The notes beneath the pieces were generated by a model, which was not told the origin of the DNA, did no database searches, and worked only from the letters and a program-made list of their open reading frames with translations. From NCBI RefSeq assembly GCF_005938385.1, contig NZ_VCRA01000031.1:1-64000 (forward strand): a DNA stretch of 64,000 nt, given 5' to 3'. Origin of the DNA: Paenibacillus mesophilus. Lineage in GTDB: Bacteria; Bacillota; Bacilli; Paenibacillales; NBRC-103111. The position numbers and the translations under genes are program-made. Shown here piece by piece: positions 26,243 through 34,745 of this stretch; the stretch's first letter is position 1, and each line of letters begins with the position of its first letter.

Positions 26243-28480
26243 ATGAGAGAAGAAACCGTACGTTCCGATTTGACCGTCATCGGAGGAGGCTTGGCCGGGG
26301 TATGCGCCGCAATAGCGGCCGCGCGTCTCGGCAGCCGGGTCGCGCTCGTACAGAACAGACCGGTGCTCGGGGGCAATTCCAGCAGCGAAGTTCGCGTATG
26401 GGTCAGCGGAGCCACGGCCGGCGGCACCCACCGGTTTGCGAGGGAGACCGGGATCATCGGGGAAATGCTGCTTGAAAATCAATACCGCAATGCGGAGGGC
26501 AATCCTTATTACTGGGATCTCGTCGTGCTGGAAACGGTGCTTGCCGAGAACAATATCCGGCTGTTTCTCAATACGGATGTGCATGAGGTGGAGGCGGAAG
26601 GAACGGCCGAAGATCGCCGCATCCGCTCCGTGACCGGATGGATGACGGGTTCGGAGCGGAAGCTGCGCTTCGAGAGCGGTTTGTTCATCGATTGCACCGG
26701 CGACGGACTCGTAGGCTTTTTGGCGGGGGCCGAATACCGCATCGGCCGTGAGGCGAGGAACGAATACGACGAAGCATGGGCACCGGAGCAGGCCGACGAT
26801 ATTACGCTCGGGAGCACGCTGCTGTTTTATACGAAAGACGCAGGGAAACCGGTTAAATATGTTCCCCCGTCGTTCGCCAAAAATATTGCCGAGACGCCGA
26901 TCCCTTTGCGCCGTATTATCCGCACGGGCGATTCCGGCTGCCATTATTGGTGGATCGAATGGGGCGGGGAATTGGACACGGTCCACGATAACGAGCGCAT
27001 ACGCGACGAGCTGTGGGCCGCCATCTACGGGATATGGGACTATATCAAAAATTCGGGCCGTTTCGAGGCGGACAACCTGACGCTGGAATGGGTCGGGTCG
27101 GTACCCGGCAAACGCGAGTACAGAAGATTTATCGGCGATTACGTGCTGACGCAGAACGATATATTGGGCCAGGTCCCGTTCGACGATCGGATCGCTTTCG
27201 GCGGGTGGTCGATCGATCTGCATCCGCCCCAAGGGATGTATGCGGAGGAGAGCGGCTCGAAGCATTGGCATGCCGACGGAAATTATCATATTCCGTTCCG
27301 CTCCCTTTACTCGGTCAATGTGGCCAATATGCTGATGGCCGGCCGCAATATCAGCGCATCGCATGTCGCTTTCGGCACAACCCGGGTGATGGCGACATGC
27401 GCAGTCATGGGGGAAGCGGCAGGATCGGCGGCGGCTCTATGCGCCAGGGGCGATACGACTCCCCGCGCGCTGTATCGAGACCGGCTGCCGGAGCTGCTCC
27501 AGACGCTGCTTCATCAGGATGCTTCGATCATCGGCTTGACGAACCGCGATCCGCGCGACTTGGCCCGATGCGCCACTGTGAAGGCATCCAGTACGATGCC
27601 GGTCATCGCGGTGGAGCAGGCCAAGGAGCAGGTGCCGCTGGACGCCGACATCGGTCTGCTCGTGCCGGTCGATCCGAAGCTCGGCGGTCTGGAGCTGCTG
27701 CTCGACGCCGTGCAAGACACGACGCTGCATGTCGAGCTGTGGGATACGGGCCGGCGCGAGAACTATGTCCCGTTCCGGAAAATAAGCGCGGCCGCGGTTG
27801 AAGTGCGCCAAGGCAGTCTGCAGTGGATGGCCGTTCCTTTGTCATGGATACCCGACGAGCCGCAAAACGGCTTTATTATCGTCAAAGCGAACCCGTCGCT
27901 GAAGCTGTGGCAATCGCATTCGCCGCTGACCGGCGTCTTATGCTTCGGCAAATTCGAGAGGCCGCCCGGGAGGCCGCCGCAGCCGGTCATCGAATGGAGA
28001 ATGAAACGTTTTATCCGCAAGCCGATTTGCTTCCGCATTCACGGGGAGACGATGGCCTATGCTCCCGGCAAGGCGATTGACGGAGTGAACAGGCCGTACG
28101 GCGGTCCGCATATGTGGATTTCCGAGCCGATGGCCGGCGGGCGCGAGGAATGGCTGGAGCTGGAATGGAGCGAGCCGGTGTCCGTCCGCGAGATTCATCT
28201 GACGTTTAACGACGATGTCAACGAATATTTGATCAATCTGCATTATATCGTTACGCCGTTCGATACGATTCCCGAATTGGCTTCCGACTATCGAGTGGAA
28301 GCTTTTGTCGACGGCCGGTGGGTTGTGCTGCACAGGGAGACCGGGAACCGGAAGAGGAAAAAAGTGCATCTCGTGTCATCGGTACAAACGACTCGTCTTC
28401 GCGTCGCGATTCAGAAGACGAACGGGTGTCCGCGCGCCGAATTGATCGACATCCGGGTGTACGACCATGCAACCGGTTAA
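26243..28480 (+). CDS. FAD-dependent oxidoreductase of the FAD_oxidored family
   Basis: 745 residues. DLTVIGGGLAGVCAAIAAAR (9-28) is the dinucleotide-binding GxGxxG-type loop. LGGNSSSEVRVW near 48 and FIDCTGDGLVGFLAGAEYRI near 150 are typical of the PF12831 FAD_oxidored group. NVANMLMAGRNISASHVAFG near 360 is the second FAD contact. The last 250 residues look like a discoidin-like/beta-sandwich extension. Related proteins accompany glycan loci and probably oxidise sugars or sugar-linked groups; the substrate is unknown. ATG follows GGAGAAAG, 37 bases after the Tat gene; last gene of the operon. Confidence 0.85.
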   Translation: MREETVRSDLTVIGGGLAGVCAAIAAARLGSRVALVQNRPVLGGNSSSEVRVWVSGATAGGTHRFARETGIIGEMLLENQYRNAEGNPYYWDLVVLETVLAENNIRLFLNTDVHEVEAEGTAEDRRIRSVTGWMTGSERKLRFESGLFIDCTGDGLVGFLAGAEYRIGREARNEYDEAWAPEQADDITLGSTLLFYTKDAGKPVKYVPPSFAKNIAETPIPLRRIIRTGDSGCHYWWIEWGGELDTVHDNERIRDELWAAIYGIWDYIKNSGRFEADNLTLEWVGSVPGKREYRRFIGDYVLTQNDILGQVPFDDRIAFGGWSIDLHPPQGMYAEESGSKHWHADGNYHIPFRSLYSVNVANMLMAGRNISASHVAFGTTRVMATCAVMGEAAGSAAALCARGDTTPRALYRDRLPELLQTLLHQDASIIGLTNRDPRDLARCATVKASSTMPVIAVEQAKEQVPLDADIGLLVPVDPKLGGLELLLDAVQDTTLHVELWDTGRRENYVPFRKISAAAVEVRQGSLQWMAVPLSWIPDEPQNGFIIVKANPSLKLWQSHSPLTGVLCFGKFERPPGRPPQPVIEWRMKRFIRKPICFRIHGETMAYAPGKAIDGVNRPYGGPHMWISEPMAGGREEWLELEWSEPVSVREIHLTFNDDVNEYLINLHYIVTPFDTIPELASDYRVEAFVDGRWVVLHRETGNRKRKKVHLVSSVQTTRLRVAIQKTNGCPRAELIDIRVYDHATG

Positions 28481-28492
28481 GACTGTTAATAG

Positions 28493-28521
28493 TTGACAAT
28501 GATGATCGTTTGCTGTATAAA
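28493..28521 (+). promoter_or_regulatory. Strong SigA promoter of argS
   Basis: TTGACA (28493-28498), 17-base spacer, TATAAA (28516-28521). It lies directly upstream of the T-box leader. Confidence 0.88.
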
Positions 28522-28539
28522 TGACAATAATCGTTAACC

Positions 28540-28795
28540 ATACAGCAAGTGTCGATGAGCGGGACAGTAATTCGGGATGGACAGTCGCAGCGAGCCGGGG
28601 GTGGTGCAAGCCGGTACGGACGTCACGAATGAAGCGGCCCCGGGAGACGGTTCGCCCAACCTGCGCGAAGTAGGCGAATCCGGTCGGAAGACCGTTAACA
28701 AGCAAAGCGGCCGAGTTCTTCGCGGGGATCGGCACATGGAGTGGTACCGCGGGACCTAACGGGCTCTCGTCTCTGTTTACAGAGACGGGGGCCCT
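28540..28795 (+). promoter_or_regulatory. T-box riboswitch leader of argS
   Basis: Visible elements are an AGTA-containing Stem I segment (GGGACAGTAATTCGGG, about 28560), a distal loop GGTGGTGCAAGCC (about 28602), and the T-box GTGGTACCGCGGG (28741-28753) that pairs with uncharged tRNA acceptor ends. A terminator follows: GGGCTC-t-CGTCTCT with AGAGACG-g-GGGCCC (28761-28794) and TATTTG. Arginine triplets CGT and CGA both occur in the likely specifier strand (about 28619-28634); which one is read cannot be settled by eye. Expected to raise argS expression on arginine-tRNA starvation. Confidence 0.9.
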
Positions 28796-28831
28796 ATTTG
28801 CATGTATACGAGAAAAACGGGAGGCGAACGT

Positions 28832-28888
28832 ATGATCAGTACGATGATTGCGAAGGCGGTAGAGGATGTATGGCGGGATCTCATGTAG
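28832..28888 (+). pseudogene. argS: First 18 codons of argS, cut off by an in-frame TAG
   Basis: ATG at 28832 has a strong GGGAGG site 8 bases upstream and encodes MISTMIAKAVEDVWRDLM. This matches the first helix of the ArgS tRNA-contact (Add-1) domain. Codon 19 is TAG (28886-28888), in frame with the rest of argS, which continues at once with GTG. This may be a nonsense mutation, a sequencing error, or a leader peptide with restart at the abutting GTG. Confidence 0.7.
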
Positions 28889-30706
28889 GTGACCGGCACG
28901 AGGCAGTCCGAAAGGATCGACGTCGCCGTCGAGCATCCCGCCAACCCGCAGCACGGAGAGTACAGCGTCAATATCGCGATGAAGCTGGCCAAGCAACTGA
29001 AAAAGCCCCCGCTGGTCATCGCGGGCGAGATCAAGGAACGGCTGCATCGCCATCCCGCCATTGCCGCTTTGTTCGGCCGAGTGGAGGCGGTCGCGCCGGG
29101 GTTTGTCAATTTGTACTTGGACTTTGGTAAATGGGCGACGTTTGTTGAAGGCAATCCGTCGAAGGCTGCCGGCGAAATACGGGAGAAGGCCGTAATCGAG
29201 CATACGTCGATCAATCCGAACAAATCGGCCCATATCGGCCATCTGCGCAATTCCTGCATCGGCGATACGCTGGCGAGAATGATGCGGTCGGCCGGGTATC
29301 CGGTTGAGGTGCATAATTACATCGACGACTTGGGCAATCAACTGGCCGATACGCTTGTCGGCATGCGCCACACCCCGGCCGACGGGACTTATTCGCGGTT
29401 CGGCGATTTTTGCTGGGATACGTATGCGGGCATCAATAAAGCTTACAAGCAAAATCCGGAGCTGCAGCAAGAACGAACCGAAGTGCTTCATGACCTGGAG
29501 CAAGGAACGGGCGGTACGGCGTGGCTTGGTTTGCTCGTAGCGGAGCGCATCGTCCGCGAGCATTTGGAAGAGATGAAGCAGTTCGGCATCGAATACGACG
29601 TACTCGTCTGGGAAAGCGTCATCGTTCGCGTTGGGTTCTGGACGCAAGCGTTCGAGCTGCTGTCAACTACCCCGGTGTTCCGGCAGGAGACGGAGGGAAA
29701 GCTGGCGGGCTGCTGGATATTGAAGCAAGCCGGGGACGATAGCTGCGAGTCGGATGCGGATCACCCGGACCACCAGGCGGATAAAGTGCTCGTCCGCTCG
29801 AACGGCGTCCTGACTTATACAGCGAAGGATATCGCCTACCACCTATGGAAATTCGGCGTGCTGGGCAAAGATTTCCGCTACCGAAAGTTTGCCGACAAGC
29901 TCTGGTCGACGCACGAAGGCGGCATTCGGAAGAAGCGGATCGGGCACGCGGATACGGTCATTAACGTGATCGACCATAGGCAGGAATACCCTCAGGCGAT
30001 GATCAAGCAGGCTCTGCAGGCGCTTGGCTTCGACGGGCAGGCGGAGCGGCTAAGACATGTCGGTTACGGCGTAGTATCGCTCAGTCCGGCCACGGCGGAG
30101 GGCCTGGGCGTCGATATTTCGGAAGGCCGGGCGTCGTACCCGATGTCGGGCAGACAAGGGATCGGCGTCAAAATCACCGATTTGCTGGACCGGATGGAGC
30201 AAATCATCGAGGAGAAGCGTTCGCGCAAGGCGGGCCTGTCCAGCCGTTCCATAGCGGCCGCTTCGATCCGGTACTATTTGCTCCGATTCCATCTGCAGAC
30301 GGAAATCGTGTTCGATTTCGATCAGGCTACGGAAGTATCGGGAAATACGGGCGTCTACTTGCTCTATTCCTACGCACGCGCCTGCAGCCTTCTCGAGAAA
30401 GCGGGATACGATCAATCCGAGACGGTTCGTTTGGGGGGATTGACCGATCAGGAACGCGGCTTGTTGAGACAGCTTGCCTATTGGCCGGAAACGCTGCATG
30501 CGGCGGTCGAGGAGCTTTCGCCGAATCGGCTGTGCGCTTACGCTTACGAACTGACGACCTTGTTCAGTCATTTCTATGCGACCTGCCCGATTCTGAAAGC
30601 GGAAGGCAGCACCAGAAACGTTCGCTTATGGCTGACACTGCGGTTCAAAGAAACGTTGAAGGAAGTTCTGGACGTGCTCGGCTTGCCGGCTCCGGAGAAC
30701 ATGTAG
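28889..30706 (+). CDS. argS: Arginyl-tRNA synthetase (N-terminus interrupted by an amber codon)
   Basis: 605 residues from GTG 28889. Attaches arginine to tRNA-Arg. EHPANPQHGEYSVNIAMKLA is the Add-1 domain core. HTSINPNKSAHIGHLRNS carries the class I HIGH motif (115-118). YIDDLGNQLADTLVG follows, and MSGRQGIGVKITDLLD stands where the KMSKS loop is expected. The C-terminal DALR anticodon domain spans about 470-605. The natural start is probably 28832, 19 codons earlier, but an in-frame TAG intervenes. Only a weak GCGGGA precedes the GTG. T-box controlled. Whether a functional enzyme is made, or another argS exists elsewhere, is unknown. Confidence 0.9.
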   Translation: MTGTRQSERIDVAVEHPANPQHGEYSVNIAMKLAKQLKKPPLVIAGEIKERLHRHPAIAALFGRVEAVAPGFVNLYLDFGKWATFVEGNPSKAAGEIREKAVIEHTSINPNKSAHIGHLRNSCIGDTLARMMRSAGYPVEVHNYIDDLGNQLADTLVGMRHTPADGTYSRFGDFCWDTYAGINKAYKQNPELQQERTEVLHDLEQGTGGTAWLGLLVAERIVREHLEEMKQFGIEYDVLVWESVIVRVGFWTQAFELLSTTPVFRQETEGKLAGCWILKQAGDDSCESDADHPDHQADKVLVRSNGVLTYTAKDIAYHLWKFGVLGKDFRYRKFADKLWSTHEGGIRKKRIGHADTVINVIDHRQEYPQAMIKQALQALGFDGQAERLRHVGYGVVSLSPATAEGLGVDISEGRASYPMSGRQGIGVKITDLLDRMEQIIEEKRSRKAGLSSRSIAAASIRYYLLRFHLQTEIVFDFDQATEVSGNTGVYLLYSYARACSLLEKAGYDQSETVRLGGLTDQERGLLRQLAYWPETLHAAVEELSPNRLCAYAYELTTLFSHFYATCPILKAEGSTRNVRLWLTLRFKETLKEVLDVLGLPAPENM

Positions 30707-30903
30707 GCTTTACTAGTCTCGCCGCGATCCGCCCCCCATGTTATTAGGAACGGGAGGGATGGACCGAAGCGTAGGGTTCGCCCCTGCGGGCCGACTTGGC
30801 TGAACAGGAGCGGCCTGCGTACGGCTTCCGGCGGCGAATGGCCCGTACAGCGTTCCGTAACTTGAACAAGTTACTCGGATGATCGAGCATGAGCATGAAC
30901 CCC

Positions 30904-31091
30904 CATAATGGAAAATATCCAGTTATTGCAGAGGATTCGGCGCCATTCCTGTGAACTAACTGGAAAAGGTACAGCTTTTTTCTTGCATTTTGGCCACTTT
31001 GGCTTTCGAGCGGCGAAATAGCTGTACCTTTTCCAGTAAAAATGGATTTTCAGCCTTTTAGACGCATATTAACTGTATGTTTTCCATTATG
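30904..31091. repeat. MITE-like palindromic element, family B copy 1
   Basis: 188-bp element in the gene-free stretch 30707-31201. Its 22-base ends CATAATGGAAAATATCCAGT.. and ..ACTGTATGTTTTCCATTATG are inverted copies with two mismatches. Inside is a perfect 18-bp inverted repeat ACTGGAAAAGGTACAGCT/AGCTGTACCTTTTCCAGT (30959-30976, 31020-31037). The related copy is at 44199-44378. No open frame. The GC-rich bases 30730-30890 show nothing recognisable. Confidence 0.8.
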
Positions 31092-31201
31092 AGCCGTCTG
31101 CAAGCGGAAAACCAGGCCGTTTCTCTCATTTGTGCGAAAGCTCATACTTCATATTGCATAATTATACACATTCATGTATAATTACATCGAGGTGAGCGTT
31201 T

Positions 31202-31522
31202 ATGAAAATCGCGTTTGACAATGCTTTGCCGGACAAAGCGAAGGTCGCGACTTTGATCGAGGCGAGCGGGCTGGAGGGCCATTGGGACGCCGGCCGTTTT
31301 TTTGACACGTACCCGGAGAAGTGCCGCTTCGTATCCGCTTACGATCGCGATGAGCTCGTAGGCGTCGGCCGCCTCGTCGACGGCGGGGAAGCGGGCGACG
31401 GAGAAGGCGCGAACGGCCGGCTGGACATCGTCGTGCTGCCCGACTACCGGAATCGCGACATCGTCGGAACGATATTCAAGCTGCTGAAAAACCGCCGGAC
31501 TTCACTCGTGAAGCAAGCCTGA
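31202..31522 (+). CDS. Short GNAT acetyltransferase, probably C-terminally truncated
   Basis: 106 residues behind GAGGTGAG. CRFVSAYDRDELVGVGRLVDGG and LDIVVLPDYRNRDIVGTIFKLL are strands 2-4 and the acetyl-CoA loop of a GNAT fold. Close relatives run to 130-140 residues with a further strand and helix after this loop. Here the frame ends in NRRTSLVKQA, and the loop reads RNRDIVG instead of the usual RGRGIG. Probably a decaying gene. It has its own ribosome site and terminator. Confidence 0.65.
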   Translation: MKIAFDNALPDKAKVATLIEASGLEGHWDAGRFFDTYPEKCRFVSAYDRDELVGVGRLVDGGEAGDGEGANGRLDIVVLPDYRNRDIVGTIFKLLKNRRTSLVKQA

Positions 31523-31550
31523 CCAGACGCGGCATATAATCGTATACAAT

Positions 31551-31592
31551 CCCCGGATCAGCCTGTCACGAGAGCGATCCGGGGTTATTTTG
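31551..31592 (+). terminator. Rho-independent terminator
   Basis: CCCCGGATC/GATCCGGGG (9 bp) with a 16-nt loop, followed by TTATTTTGCTTT. Ends the GNAT fragment transcript. Confidence 0.85.
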
Positions 31593-31687
31593 CTTTGCTT
31601 CGCCCACGAATTGGTGTATAGTGGTTTTAACGTTTTTATAAAGCGATTATGGGGAAATCCGCGAACCGTACAGGAGGTATACTCGAC

Positions 31688-32179
31688 ATGGAAGAATTGA
31701 AGCTTAAAGTGCTTGAGTTGCTGAAAGAAGACGCCCGTCGGACCCCGGATCTGATGGCAACGATGCTCGGCGTCGATGTCGAGGAGGTCCGGCGAGCGAT
31801 CAAGGAGATGGAAGCGGAGCATATCATCGTCAAGTACGCTACCGTCGTCAATTGGAGCAAGGTCGACGACGAGAAAGTAACCGCGCTGATCGAGGTGCAA
31901 ATTACGCCCGAACGCGGCCGCGGCTTCGACGCGATTGCCGAACGCATCTATCTCCACCCCGAAGTGAAATCCGTTTACTTGATGTCCGGCGCTTACGACC
32001 TTCTGGTCGAAATCGAAGGAAAAAATTTGAAGGAAGTCGCTTCGTTCGTATCGAGCAAGCTGTCGCCGATCGAAAGCGTACTTTCCACGAAAACGCACTT
32101 TATATTGAAAAAATATAAGCAGGACGGGATCATCTTCGAAGATCACGTCGAAGATTTCCGGATGCATATCTCTCCATAA
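31688..32179 (+). CDS. alaR: Lrp/AsnC-family regulator (AlaR-like)
   Basis: 163 residues. N-terminal winged HTH (about 1-55: RTPDLMATMLGVDVEEVRRA). The RAM/AsnC ligand domain follows (about 70-150: VTALIEVQITPERGRGFDAI, VKSVYLMSGAYDLLVEIEG). ATG is chosen because CAGGAGG is 11 bases upstream; an in-frame ATG at 31649 has no site. It lies 22 bases before an alaT-type aminotransferase, the same order as yugG-yugH (alaR-alaT) in Bacillus subtilis. Likely controls alanine transamination in response to an amino acid. Symbol by synteny. Confidence 0.9.
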   Translation: MEELKLKVLELLKEDARRTPDLMATMLGVDVEEVRRAIKEMEAEHIIVKYATVVNWSKVDDEKVTALIEVQITPERGRGFDAIAERIYLHPEVKSVYLMSGAYDLLVEIEGKNLKEVASFVSSKLSPIESVLSTKTHFILKKYKQDGIIFEDHVEDFRMHISP

Positions 32180-32201
32180 TTGATCATAAAGGAAGATTCG
32201 G

Positions 32202-33422
32202 ATGATTAAACAGGAACAGGTAAAAACGGAAACAGTTCATGAAACGAAATCGATGACGCGGTTTTTGAACCCGCTCGTACGCGATATGCCGCCTTCAGGC
32301 ATTCGGAAATATTTTGACTTGGCCAGCGGCAATAAGGAAATCATCTCTCTCGGAGTAGGCGAGCCGGATTTCGTCACGCCATGGCACGTCCGCGAAGCGG
32401 CGGTCGCATCGCTCGAACGGGGGCGGACGACTTACACCCCGAATGCGGGGCTGCCGGAGCTGCGCGAAGCGATCGCCGAATATTTGCATAACCAGTTCGA
32501 AGTGACCTACGAGCCCAAGAACGAAATTATGGTGACGATCGGCGGGAGCGAAGCGATCGATTTGGCGCTGCGCGCGTTTATTAGTCCCGGGGATGAAATC
32601 CTCGTGCCCGAACCGACCTACATTCCTTACGCGCCGATCTCCACGATAACGGGCGGCGTGCCGGTCGGCATCGAGACGTTCGCGAAGGACAACTTCAAGC
32701 TGACGCCGGAAGCGCTCCGCGCCAAGCTGACCCCGCGTTCGAAAATATTAATCCTTTGTTACCCGAGCAACCCGACGGGTGGCATTATGGGTTACGAGGA
32801 TTTGCTGCCGATCGCGAAAATCGCCGAAGAACACGACCTGATCGTCATATCCGACGAAATATACGCCGAACTGACGTATGGCACGAAGCACGTATCGATC
32901 GCCTCCTTGCCTGGCATGAAAGACCGAACGATTCTGGTGAGCGGCTTCTCCAAGGCGTTCGCGATGACCGGCTGGCGGATGGGATATGCTTGCGGCCATC
33001 CGGACATTATTTCGGCGATGCTGAAAATTCACCAATATACCGTCATGTGCGCCCCGGTCATGGGTCAGGTGGCGGCTTACGAAGCGTTGACGAAAGGGTT
33101 GGAGGAAAAAGACCGGATGGTGGAGTCGTACAATCAGCGGCGCCGTCTTGTCGTGAAGGGCTTCCGCGAAATCGGTCTCGAGTGTCATGAGCCGCAAGGA
33201 GCTTTCTACCTATTTCCTTCGATTGCGTCGACGGGACTATCTTCCGACGAATTTTGCGAACGATTGCTCCGCGAAGGCAAAGTCGCCACCGTGGCCGGAC
33301 ACGTGTTCGGATTGGGCGGAGAAGGCTTTATCCGCTGCTCTTACGCATCGTCCGTTTCCCAGCTTCAGGAGGCGATTCATCGGATCGACGGCTTCCTGAA
33401 CAAGCTGAAAGCGCAGGCTTAA
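32202..33422 (+). CDS. alaT: Class I/II aminotransferase, AlaT-like
   Basis: 406 residues, fold-type I PLP enzyme. VGEPDFVTPWHVREAA is the substrate loop. SNPTGG (near 190) and SDEIYAELTYG (near 213-223, with the Asp/Tyr contacts) follow. SGFSKAFAMTGWRMGY carries Schiff-base Lys251, and the C-terminal CSYASS Arg-region precedes the end. Linked to an Lrp regulator as in B. subtilis alaR-alaT, so alanine-pyruvate/glutamate transamination is the best guess. ATG follows AAAGGAAG. Other amino-acid specificities cannot be excluded. Confidence 0.88.
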   Translation: MIKQEQVKTETVHETKSMTRFLNPLVRDMPPSGIRKYFDLASGNKEIISLGVGEPDFVTPWHVREAAVASLERGRTTYTPNAGLPELREAIAEYLHNQFEVTYEPKNEIMVTIGGSEAIDLALRAFISPGDEILVPEPTYIPYAPISTITGGVPVGIETFAKDNFKLTPEALRAKLTPRSKILILCYPSNPTGGIMGYEDLLPIAKIAEEHDLIVISDEIYAELTYGTKHVSIASLPGMKDRTILVSGFSKAFAMTGWRMGYACGHPDIISAMLKIHQYTVMCAPVMGQVAAYEALTKGLEEKDRMVESYNQRRRLVVKGFREIGLECHEPQGAFYLFPSIASTGLSSDEFCERLLREGKVATVAGHVFGLGGEGFIRCSYASSVSQLQEAIHRIDGFLNKLKAQA

Positions 33423-33447
33423 TCCGGTTTGTGAAATTGTAAATGTA

Positions 33448-33477
33448 TTACACTTTTTCCTGATGCTCTGATATAAT
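33448..33477 (+). promoter_or_regulatory. Putative SigA promoter of the Spo0E-like gene
   Basis: TTACAC (33448-33453), 18-base spacer, TATAAT (33472-33477), about 55 bases before the gene. Confidence 0.55.
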
Positions 33478-33533
33478 GGGAGTAACTCGCATTGACAAAC
33501 ATCTGCAAGATTCGATCCAAGGAGGGATAGGCC

Positions 33534-33818
33534 GTGATGGTCACGGATGTCGAGTTTGGCAACCTATCGCGACATGTCGACACAGGCATCGGCACAACGC
33601 CGCGACCGCTGCAATGGCCTGACCGCATCAGACGGAAGTCCCGGACGGAGGCGGCGGAAGCTGCCGATTCTTTGGAAGACGAAATAGCGAACTTGCGCCG
33701 ACAGATGGAAGTCGCTTTTGAACAGTGCGATTCCTTGACTTCAGAGCCCGTTATGGAAATTAGCCGGATGCTCGACGTAAAAATTAACGAGTATATGAAA
33801 GTGACGCAGAAGGACTAG
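33534..33818 (+). CDS. Spo0E-family aspartyl-phosphate phosphatase
   Basis: 94 residues. The C-terminal half is a two-helix hairpin: EDEIANLRRQMEVAFEQ, then SRMLDVKINEYM, which fits the Spo0E signature S-x-x-L-D-x-x-I-x-x-Y. Such proteins dephosphorylate Spo0A-P and delay sporulation. The N-terminal 40 residues are a basic, disordered-looking extension longer than usual. GTG-ATG double start behind AAGGAGGG. Supports an endospore-forming host. Confidence 0.85.
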   Translation: MMVTDVEFGNLSRHVDTGIGTTPRPLQWPDRIRRKSRTEAAEAADSLEDEIANLRRQMEVAFEQCDSLTSEPVMEISRMLDVKINEYMKVTQKD

Positions 33819-33910
33819 GGAACTGACACGGAATAAGGAACTACTTTGATGCGTGGCATCCTTGCAACGGCAAGGGTGTCATTTCCATATCAAGAAAAAC
33901 TTTCAGTGTT

Positions 33911-33967
33911 CGGGGTCCCCGAAAAGTACCCGGCGTAAACTTCGAAGGATAGCGTCACTTTTTGGGG
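33911..33967. repeat. Intergenic repeat, family C copy 1
   Basis: GGGGTCCCCGAAAAGTAC followed by CTTCGAAGGA and TCACTTTTTGGGG. The same string with small changes lies before btuF at 46386-46439. Its GGGGTCCCC centre is a perfect palindrome. Confidence 0.75.
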
Positions 33968-34102
33968 TGAGAGTAATTCCGAGGCAGTTCCGGGGGCGAC
34001 CCGGTCCTTCTTTTCTTTTGCCCATTCGGCAAACTTTTGTTTGTCCTTTGCGCATGCTATCATAGAAGGGTGATTGATGCGGAGTGGAGGGACGACATAC
34101 GG

Positions 34103-34618
34103 ATGAAAGCGAAATGGAGCAGGGGCGGATGGCTCGCGGCGGTACTGGCGCTGCTGCTTGCGGTGACGACCGCATGCGGCGGACCGAAGGCGGACGTTTC
34201 CGTTTTTATGATGTTTCCGCAAAACTCGCCGTTCAACAAGCAGGACGAGCTGAAAAATGCGCTTCAGGCCAAGATGGGAGAGGCGCCGACAGTAGCCGTC
34301 TCGATCAGCCCGATATTCGAGCCGCAGAAGATGGTCGTGGAGCTGGCTGCCGGAGACCATGGCATATTCGTCCTGCCGAAGGAGCAATTTGACGGATTCA
34401 AAAAAGAAGGCGGGTTCGTCCCGCTGGACGACATATTGAAGAAGGAAGATTTCCCGGACGGCGTCTACGACGGGCAGCTTATAGGCGTTCCGTTGAAAGA
34501 TTCGAAGCTGTTGAAGGACGCCGGCTACAAAGGCGGAGAGGTAGTCGCGTTCATCACGATGCGAGTCAAGAATAAGGATAAGGCGAAGCAAGTACTGAAA
34601 GTGATGGCGGAAAAATAA
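34103..34618 (+). CDS. Small lipoprotein of unknown function
   Basis: 171 residues. Lipoprotein signal WLAAVLALLLAVTTAC with Cys25. The mature part (SVFMMFPQNSPFNKQDELKN, ISPIFEPQKMVVELAAGDHG, FVLPKEQFDGFKKEGGFVPL) has a mixed alpha/beta look and no recognised domain. The ATG is chosen because the signal peptide starts there; an in-frame ATG 66 bases upstream makes no sense as a signal. Its ribosome site is not strong. Monocistronic, with repeat C upstream and a wobble-rich terminator downstream. Confidence 0.7.
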   Translation: MKAKWSRGGWLAAVLALLLAVTTACGGPKADVSVFMMFPQNSPFNKQDELKNALQAKMGEAPTVAVSISPIFEPQKMVVELAAGDHGIFVLPKEQFDGFKKEGGFVPLDDILKKEDFPDGVYDGQLIGVPLKDSKLLKDAGYKGGEVVAFITMRVKNKDKAKQVLKVMAEK

Positions 34619-34625
34619 GGGGACG

Positions 34626-34652
34626 GCCGTGCCGAAAGGTGCGGTCTTTTCT
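34626..34652 (+). terminator. Terminator of the small lipoprotein gene
   Basis: GCCGTGCC/GGTGCGGT pair through GC and GU pairs around GAAA, followed by CTTTTCTT. Confidence 0.65.
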
Positions 34653-34691
34653 TGCCTATGGAATTATTATATAATTTGGATTAGTGATTAT

Positions 34692-34712
34692 ATCCTATAT
34701 AAAATATAGGAT
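34692..34712. promoter_or_regulatory. Perfect dyad before gntR, probable GntR operator
   Basis: ATCCTATAT-AAA-ATATAGGAT, a 9-bp perfect inverted repeat with a 3-base centre, 34 bases before the GntR start. AT-rich short-spaced dyads are the usual FadR-type operators, so autoregulation is inferred. Confidence 0.6.
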
Positions 34713-34745
34713 GTTGCGCGAATATTCCGAAAAGGTCGTGTCTAC

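Noticed and set aside
30730..30890. GC-rich segment between argS and the family B element considered as a small RNA or tRNA
   Set aside because: No cloverleaf, no CCA-like end, no promoter or clear terminator around it.
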